Shown here one piece after another: positions 53,705-61,334 of a stretch of DNA of 64,000 bases. Source of the stretch: Aquilaria yunnanensis (taxonomy: Eukaryota > Streptophyta > Magnoliopsida > Malvales > Thymelaeaceae); the NCBI GenBank assembly GCA_039654915.1, contig CM077597.1, positions 36,492,001 to 36,556,000 of the forward strand, in the 5' to 3' direction. The notes below the pieces were generated by a model. The model was given only the letters and a program-made list of their open reading frames with translations. It had not been told where the DNA came from and made no database searches. Made by a program: the position numbers and the translations under genes. The first letter of the stretch is position 1. Every line of letters starts with the position of its first letter.

Positions 53705-55477
53705 CGTTATGCCGATCAAAACTTGGTGCATAGGCCATGGGTTGGGAGAAATAAGGAGCATGAAGCTAGAGATACTAAGATTGAGCTCTTTGAACTCAAA
53801 AAATAGAATTTTGAATGAAGCTTGCTTGTGGTTTGAGCGTTTGAACTATTCAAGTTCATAAATTACTTGGCTGAAAAGGAACTTATAAATGATGATTTAA
53901 GAAGTTGAGCCGATTGCAAGGTTTATCACATGGTTAATTTGGAGGAATCTTTTGTGTATTCAGTAGAATGATTCTCACAAGTTAGTAGCTTGCTTAAGTG
54001 AGTGATTAACACATTTATATTGCCACTTGGAAAATCTAGGTTTGTGCTTGCTCTACTAAGCCTTCTTCCTCCTCCTACCAGTTCTATCCTCCATTGTTGA
54101 ACACTCAAGCTTATGTTCTTGAGGAGTCTAAGGGAACTCTATGTGCAACCTAGAGAAATCAAAGGCAAATTCTTGGTGAGGAAGTGAATTCATGCACCAT
54201 TTTAGCTAAGGAAGAAGTTTAGAGCAACAAGGAGCTAGGTAGAGCACAATTCAAGCTTACTAAGCTTTGGCCAACAAGGATTAGTAAGTGAAGGTAAAGA
54301 CTTAAGGTTTTACTAATCAATTCATAGATAAACTATGTTGTGTTAATGAATTATGTGCACTTAGGTGATGGAAGTTAGGCCAAGGGACCCTAAGTAGCTA
54401 TGAAGGCTAAGGTTGCTTGGAAAATATGGAATTGATGCCAATTAGCTATGTTTGGCAAGCATTAAGGCTAGGAATTGAGAAGGGCAACTTAATTGCTATG
54501 CTAGGTAGCTATCAGATTTGATTGGATTTCATTAGAGGTTAACCAAAACTAGGTGAATGTGAGATTATGCTTGCTAGGCCTTTCAACTAGTGTTTAGTGG
54601 TGTGTGTTAATGTGTGCTTCTATGCTTGTTTGTGCATGCTAACCCATCCTAGATTGATATTTCGTTATGTATATATGCTTGTAGTATTCCTTGTTTTTGT
54701 GCTTTCTTTGGAGGAGCTTGGAAGTGATTTGGTTAAGCTTGAGCTTGACTTAAATTTAGGCCTTGGAGGCCATATTATGTCCTTACTGAGTTGTAAAAGT
54801 CATGGCCCTATTCTTTATGTTGTAGGAAATGGCTTGCTTGAGAAATAAGAAAGCTATGTGTTGAATTATACTTTCAGCTTTTGGTGAGGAAATCAATTAT
54901 GAAGTTCATTGCTCAATATTCTAAGCGTTATGGGTTGGTTGTGAAACAATCTAGTGAATGTGGTTTTATGACTTGCAAGCTTTACATGTCTAAAGTTGTG
55001 GGAACCAAGTCTTTGTGTGATGGCTATATTTTGGTGGCACTTATGATATGCTTGTATGGATGTTCTCATGAATAAGTGTTTTGAGTAGTAGTATGCATTG
55101 GTGGCATGTAACAAGTTCACTAGAATACTTAGGATTTTATGATCACATTGTGATAGGGTGGATAAGTATGTTTATGTAGTGTTTGAATGCTTTCGAGTAC
55201 AGTTTAGTGTAATGGTATGTGTGTTTGTATTTATGGGTTATAGTGCAGTAGGATGGCCTTGGTAGGCTCACCAAGTTTTGTGTGGTTGCCAGATGATGTG
55301 GTGTAGGTTGGATACTTATGCATATGTGGTGCCTAAACTATGACATGGTAAAGATGTTCGTGAGCTAGTACATTTATGTTCACTTGTGGATGTATGTATG
55401 TTCTCGGATGTGGTGTGCTTTAGGTTGGTTCATGGTAGGCTTACCGAGACACATGTATGTGTGAGCCATGTGCATAT
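53705..55477 (+). repeat. 3' LTR of D, truncated by E
   Basis: Starts with CGTTATGCC (TG mutated) and matches 19387-19640 at its start and 32146-32880 in its later part, linking those fragments to D. It is cut at 55477 by fragment E, before its own end. No gene is inside; open frames at 54597-54848 and 54881-55075 are chance. Confidence 0.78.
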
Positions 55478-56520
55478 TGATAGCTAAAAGGCTATGGCCT
55501 CTGAAATCTCCTAATCAGCTGTCATGAAACCACCCTCGATAAAAACTTAGGCTCGACCTCGGGCCACACTCATTCACCACTTACAGAAAGGTAACATTAC
55601 CAACCTCCGAGGAACACCCTTGGAATGAAGATTGCCAAAAGGCTTGGGACGAACTCAAGAGCTACCTAACCCACCTGCCGACACTTCAACAGCCACTGGA
55701 AGGAGAACCTCCCGTACTGTACCTTGCCATCACCGAAAAGGCTGCAAGTTTGGTGCTTGTGAGGGAAGAAGGAGGAAAACAGTGGCTAGTGTACAATGCA
55801 AGCAAGTCTTGCACGGTACCAAAGTTGGGTACCCTCTGCTGTAAAAGGCTAGCTATGCTCTAGTATTGGAAAGTAGAAGGTTGCGGCCTTACTTCCAAGG
55901 ACATGCTGTCATTGTTCAAAGTAACCTACCTCTTAGGGATGTCATGAGGAAGGTAGACCACTTTGGAAGATTATCAAAGTAGTGCATCGAGCTCAGTGAG
56001 TACGACATCACCTATGAGCCAAGAAGGGCAATAAAGGCCCAAGCATTGGCAGACTTCATCATCGAAGTACCAAAAATTGAAGATACCCCGCAGGACCTCA
56101 GGGGTGATGAACCTGAGTGGACACTCTTCGTGAATGGCACCTTTGGTTCAGAACAACAAGGAGCTAAAGTAATTCTGCAAGGACCCAAAGGCATGGAAGC
56201 ATCAAAGTCCATCAAGTTCAGTTTCAGTGTCACCAATAACGTCGCCGAATATGAAGCCCTCATAGTAGGCTTATGGTTGGCAAAGAAAGTTGGTGTGAGA
56301 AATCTAAACTAGTGGTCCGATGCTCAGCTCACCAATCCTCATAGCGATTCTCAGCTGGTTGTCCGACAGATGGCAAGGGACTACAAGGCAAAAGACCCAA
56401 ACTTGGCAAAGTTCCACGACTTCGCGAAAAGGCTTTTCCAAGAATTTGACAAGGTACGGATGGAAAATGTACCTCAATGGGCCAATATGGAGGTAGATAC
56501 TTTGGACAAATCAAAGGTGT
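55478..56520 (+). mobile_element. E: Tat-family fragment, LTR head fused to RNase H region
   Basis: Begins exactly at an LTR terminus (TGATAGCTAAAAGGCTATGG) inside the D LTR, keeps about 100 bp of LTR, then jumps to pol at about 55590 (NPWNEDCQKAW-like reading). It continues through the degenerate first RNase H and most of the second (FVNGTFGSEQQGAKVI, NVAEYEALIVGL, SDSQLVVRQMA, NMEVDTLDKS). LTR remainder, gag, protease and RT are absent. The first acidic residue of the second RNase H is Asn (VNGT for VDGA). Insertion of C cuts it at 56520. Confidence 0.8.
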
Positions 56521-57388
56521 TGATGGCCCAGGGCCTCATCGTTGTGAGTCATGATGACTGTTGAGGAGACTTCTAGGAGGAAGAACGCCTGGAAGGTGGA
56601 TCGCCTCTAGGAGAGTACCTGGAAAACTGGGAAACAGGGTTAGGAGGCCCCCGGAGTGTTTTTCCGGGGGGGGAGCCTCCGACGCCCAAGTCAGTGGTGG
56701 CCGGAAGAAGGAGAAAGTCACTAGCTCAAAGAGAAAGGCAGAAAAGTCTCGCCTGGTCTTTTCTCAGAGTATGGGAGCTGTATCTCCGGCCTGCCAACCT
56801 CCTGTCAAGTATTTATTTCCTGTATATATAGGAATACCTAGCCCGTTCAGATCATGACACGTGTGCGGTCGGATGCTCCTGAACGTCTGGGCGTAGGGGA
56901 CAGATAGTTGGTAACTAGATGGCCTCGAGCCTTGTGCTGAGACGGGCCATGATATGATTCTGATGGCGTCTGCGCGTCAGGGCGACTTTTTACGTCTGTG
57001 GTGGGACGTGTCAGAGGCTTCCTTAAATGCTTCCTTAAATGCGCCTGCCGTACTCCCGAGGTCCCTGGGCGAGGTCGTCCTCTAGTTCGGACAGAGCCTC
57101 TTCGGGAAGCCTACCCTCAGTTCGGGGGTTCCCAGTTCCAGGGGGTTCCGCCTTCGGGGATATCATATTCGGGCAGCAATGTTCTGGTGCCACTTTTCCG
57201 AAGGCGCGTTGTTCACAACCTTGGGGGGCGAATGGAGTCCTCAAGTTTTACTGGCGTGCTGAGGCTCGGAGCTCTCAGGCTATCTCCCGAGGTGCATGAT
57301 TCCACCTATTCCCGGGAAGCGCCAGTTCTTCCGGCCGTTGTTGTGGCAGGGTATTCGGCCAGATTGAGGCGACAGCCTTTGGCTATCA
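56521..57388 (-). repeat. 3' LTR of C
   Basis: 868 bp, plus-strand ends TGATGGCC and GGCTATCA. It aligns with solo LTR S (875 bp) over its full length. Promoter on the minus strand: TATATATACA at 56822-56830 with CACGTG at 56858-56863. Confidence 0.9.
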
Positions 57389-57404
57389 CATGCCCCCCTC
57401 TGGA
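57389..57404 (-). other. polypurine tract of C
   Basis: The minus strand reads TTCCAGAGGGGGGCATG, abutting the LTR. Confidence 0.85.
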
Positions 57405-57490
57405 AAGCCGAAGTGAAGACTTCGGTTTGCATCTCTTTCCGAGGTTGCCGTTGGGAGTCTTGTTGGGAAGCATAACCTGTTCCGAGGTCG

Positions 57491-57650
57491 CACCTTTTGC
57501 CCGAGGGTCTGGGCTGTTCGGCCTTGGCCTATTCTTTGGTGTCTCCGAGGCAAAGCCTGTACCGAAGATACACCTCTTGCCCAAAAGTCATGGGCTGTTC
57601 AGCCATAGCCTGTCTCTTGGTGTCCTCGAGGTGGCCTGCTTTTTTACTTC
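57491..57650 (+). repeat. 80-bp tandem duplication upstream of antisense gene in C
   Basis: CACC(T)TTTGCCC.. GGGCTGTTC(G/A)GCC.. TTTGGTGTC(T/C)(C/T)CGAGG occurs at 57491 and again at 57571. Element A has a single copy at about 36378. Confidence 0.75.
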
Positions 57651-57797
57651 TGCAGGTCTGATGGCCAAGCGTGTCAGACTGAGCGGCGCGTCTCCATTTC
57701 TCAGGGATGTCAAACGACGTGTCCCAATCAGGAGGCGTGTCCCGGTTTTCCAGGCATGTTTGGGGAGGCACGTCCCCCATTTCTGCGCAGCGGTTGA

Positions 57798-57941
57798 CAC
57801 GTGGCTTCTTGCCATTGGAGGAGAGGCGCGTCATTTACAGAGGGCGCGCCTTTTCGGGTGCAGCGGGCAGTTACGGCGACGGTTCGCCTCCAATGGGTAC
57901 TTATGATGTTTTTTCGGTTACCCACCTTTGGCCTATAAATA
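57798..57941 (+). promoter_or_regulatory. probable promoter of antisense gene in C
   Basis: CACGTG at 57798-57803 (TGACACGTGGC) and TATAAATA at 57934-57941, 136 bp apart; the ATG at 58229 follows 295 bp after the TATA box. Confidence 0.65.
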
Positions 57942-58228
57942 GCCCATTCTATCATAAGTCCCACTTACTGTTTTTCTGCTCTTTTTCTGCTCTGCCCTCT
58001 GTTCTTGCGTTTTATCTTGCTTTCCGTGGCGGAGCTTCTTTAATCAGAGCTTTTTCCAACCAACTTTCACGACGGCGTCCTCCGGCAAATCTTTTGGTGG
58101 GTTTTGATTTCCAGAGTATTTGATTCCTCTGTTTTTCTGAGTTTTTCTGGAAAACTGCTGTTTTTTCCAAACTCGTCTTCTGAGTTTTTTCTGGAAACTA
58201 TTTTCTTTTCCATCTCAAACTCTTTTTC

Positions 58229-60577
58229 ATGTCTGCGATGCCTGTTCCCGAGAGCTGGAAACCTCTTCTGGCCCATCCTTGCTGTACCACCCCCGAAAAA
58301 CTAGAGAGGTGGAAGAAAAAATTCTTTCTTCCGTCTTACGCTGTGACCAGACTGCCTCGTTCTAGCCATTTTGCTTTTTCAAACCGTGGCGACGAGGTTA
58401 CCGTCTTCCGAGCCCAACTGAAGGCCGGTCTTCGGTATCCTCCCCCGAAGGTGGTTTGCGAGTTCTGCCAATTCCATGGCATTGCTGTGAACCAGCTTCC
58501 CCCGAACGCGTACTGCTACTTTAACGCCTACCTCTGCATGTGTGGCGTGTTCGGGATAGAGCCCCACTTCATCATTTTCATGCAGTACTACAAGCTCTAT
58601 GTGGTCCCGAAGGGTGGCTTCTATTTCCTGCTACCTCGGGGATCCGGGAGCAAAAAATTCACCTTCACCTTCGACACGAAGGACAGCTGGCGGGGGTGGC
58701 AGCCTAAGTTCTTTTTCCTCAAGGCGGATAAGAACTGGTCTGATGTCCCGACCAGGTGGGCTCAGGGAGTGCTGAACGCAGACGTCGTCGATCCGAGGAT
58801 GCTGCTGACCCCACCGTTGGCTTCCGTGTTCGCGGATTTCGACGCCCGCATTCGGGCAGTCGCTGACTGGGCTCCCGAGGTCTCTCCTCGTGCTCTTTAC
58901 CCCTTTCCTATCAACTGGAGGTTGATGACCGAAGAAGTCCTTCGGGAGCTGAAAGTGGTTAAGGAGCACGTGACTGACCTCAATATGCCCGCTCCCGCCA
59001 TCGCCGGGAAAGACTCCTGGCTGGTCAAGCTCCTTAAGGGGGAGACTTCTTTCGAAACTTTTGCCGAAAGTGAGTAATCTTCCATCCCTTTATACTTTTT
59101 CCTCGGACTTACGCTGATATTTCTTCTCTTTTTCAGAGATGGGCGATGGGGCTGCCGCTTATTACAAGGCCCTCTTTTCTGGCCAAGTGGAGAAGGGGGA
59201 GCAGACAAAGAAGGCGGCTTCCCGAAGAAGGAAGACGACAGGGGCGGGACCTTCGGCGAAGCGAGTTCGGAGGGCTCTCCAGCCTTCTCAGCCAGAGCTT
59301 TTGGAGGAAGAAGCTGGCGAAGACACTGGTCTTGTTGAAATTCCACCGGCCGAGGTCTCCGCTACTTCCGCCGAGGTGCCTCTTCCCGACCTCGAGGCCC
59401 CCAGAAACACTGTAGTGGTAGAAGTACCCACCGCCGAGGAGCGGTACCGGCAGAAGGGTAAGGGTCTTTCTTCCGAGGGGCCCGAGGATCCCGAGGACAC
59501 TGTCTCCGAGGTTCCTCCAGGTATGTCTTTAGCCGAAGTTCAGCTCCTTTTCCTTTCGCGAATTTTTCTTTTGCTCCTAACTTCCTTCTCACTTTCAGGG
59601 GAGCCTCTTACTGTTGGCTGGAGGGCCATTCATGAGAGGAAACGGGCCCTGCGTGATGCCACAATCCCTGAGGGGAAGATCCCCTTGGAGCCCTTTTGGA
59701 CAATTACGGAGGATATGAATCTGTTCTCCGACGATTGTCCGAAGATGACCAAAGAGATTTGGAAGGGGATGACCACTGATGCCTCCTTCCGGGCCATTGC
59801 GGCGGCTCACCCGGGGGATAATACCCTCGCCGCAAAAGTCACCGAGCATGCTGCTCAGGTATAGTCTTTACACTTTTTTCCTCAATTTTCTAAGTGTTTA
59901 GACTTGTACTAACCTGGACTTTTGCCTTGCCGTAGCTGCTGGAGTACGCTGGTTATCTCCGAGTTCGGGTGGCCAGACAGGCTGCCTCCAAGGATGCGAC
60001 TTCGCGGGAACTCACTAAAGCGAAGGCTTCTCTTGCGAAGGTGATCGCCAGCAACCAGCAGCTGACAGCGGATTGTTCTCAGCAACTTGCTGCCGTTCGG
60101 GAGGAGTTCTCGAAGAAAAGAGAAGAACTTGAAAAGGACTCCTCCCGGAAGATTTCCGACCTCGGCGACCAAGTAAAGGAGCTGCTTGCCGCCAATGAAG
60201 ATCTTGTCAAGGACAAGGCTGTTTCCGACAGTCTTGCGTCGAGTTTGACGGACGAGAACACTGCTCTTCAAGCCGAGGTCGAGGCTCTGAAGAAGGAGTC
60301 CGGAGAGATGCTGGGGATAAGCGAGCTCGAGGAGGAGGTTGCTGAGCTGAGGGACGAGGTCAATGTCCTTGGCATTCAAAAACGTACTTCTGACGACATG
60401 GCCAAGGTCGCCTTTCAGGACGGCTTCTGCCTCGCTCGGCACCAGGTGCTGCAGAGGTTCCCAGATTTGGACCTCTCTTTTCTGGAGGGCCTAAATATTC
60501 CTGAGGGACCTCGGTGGCAGTGGTCCCGGGTCGAGCATCTGAAGCTTCCTGGTCTTCGTCCACCCGGCTCTCCCTAG
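58229..60577 (+). CDS. antisense four-exon gene of C (Transposase_28-like), intact
   Basis: Exons 58229-59069, 59137-59520, 59599-59858 and 59936-60577 sum to 2127 nt, giving 708 residues with no internal stop seen. Junctions are GTGAGT..CAG, GTATGT..CAG, GTATAG..TAG; the last intron has TACTAAC before CTGG. Residues 1-280 resemble the plant 'putative gypsy type transposon' (Transposase_28) family: CQFHGIAVNQLP, CMCGVFGIEPHF, LPRGSGSKKF, WRGWQPKFFFLK. The middle is basic then acidic (GPSAKRVRR, possible nuclear signal). A coiled coil follows (from about 60010), and the end has ARHQVLQRFPDLDLSFLEGL. The start at 58229 aligns exactly with the ATG in B; the ATG at 58238 aligns with that in A. 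Its biochemical role is unknown. Confidence 0.85.
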
Positions 60578-60710
60578 TTTGCTTTAGGGCTCCTCTTATT
60601 TTTCTCCTTCGTGCTCCTTCTTTGGACACTTCTTTTGTAAGGCAGCTTTTGCTCTAAATGAACAATCTTTTCGGCTAAGTCCTTTCTTGCAAGTTTCTTC
60701 ATTTCCATTG

Positions 60711-61210
60711 TCCCGAACACGTTCGCTCCAAGAGACTTTCGGAAAACCTGCAACCAAAGAAACTTTTTACCTTCCTTTGTCCCGAGCGTGCTCGCTCAAG
60801 AGACTTTCTGGAAAATTTGCAAAAATTTGGCTAAGTCTTTTGCAGGCTTTTTGTTTCCTTTTATCCCGAACATGTTCGCTCAAGGGCCTTCGGAAAATCT
60901 TTAGCCAAATTTTTCTGTCTTCCTATTGTCCCGAGCATATTTGCTCAAAGGACTTAGGAAAATCTTCACGAGATTGCTCATTCCCTTTTTCCCGAGCACG
61001 TTCGCTCAAGGGTGTTCGGAAATTACCTCTGCTTTTGTTTTGGCGTGTATTTTTGCGAGATTCTTGCTTTCCCTTTCTCCCGAGCATGTTCGCTCAAGGG
61101 TGTTCGGAAAATTTTCTCTGCACTGATTATGCTGAGTACCTTTGCAAGATTCTTGTTTCCCATTTTTCCCGAGCATAGTGGCTCAAGGGGCTTCGGGAAG
61201 TCACAACCGC
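60711..61210 (+). repeat. seven-copy tandem array downstream of antisense gene in C
   Basis: TCCCGAnCnnnTTCGCTCAAG followed by TTCGG(G/A)AA occurs at 60711, 60780, 60864, 60929, 60990, 61078 and 61167, spacing 61-89 bp. Each core can pair CCCGA with TTCGGG in a stem-loop. Element A has one such core at about 39475, and B none that I can see. Confidence 0.8.
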
Positions 61211-61334
61211 TTTTTTCGTGGCGAGCACCTTCGCGGAAATCTGTCTTGGACAATTTTGGTATACTTGAAAATTTTTCTCAAGACCATTCTGTACTTAGAA
61301 TATTTCTTGTACAACATACTTCTTCCGCTCAACC

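Noticed and set aside
54597..55075. Hydrophobic short open frames in the 3' LTR of D, resembling small membrane proteins
   Set aside because: They lie inside an LTR, are not conserved as frames in the homologous segment at 32.1-32.9 kb, and have no neighbouring coding context.
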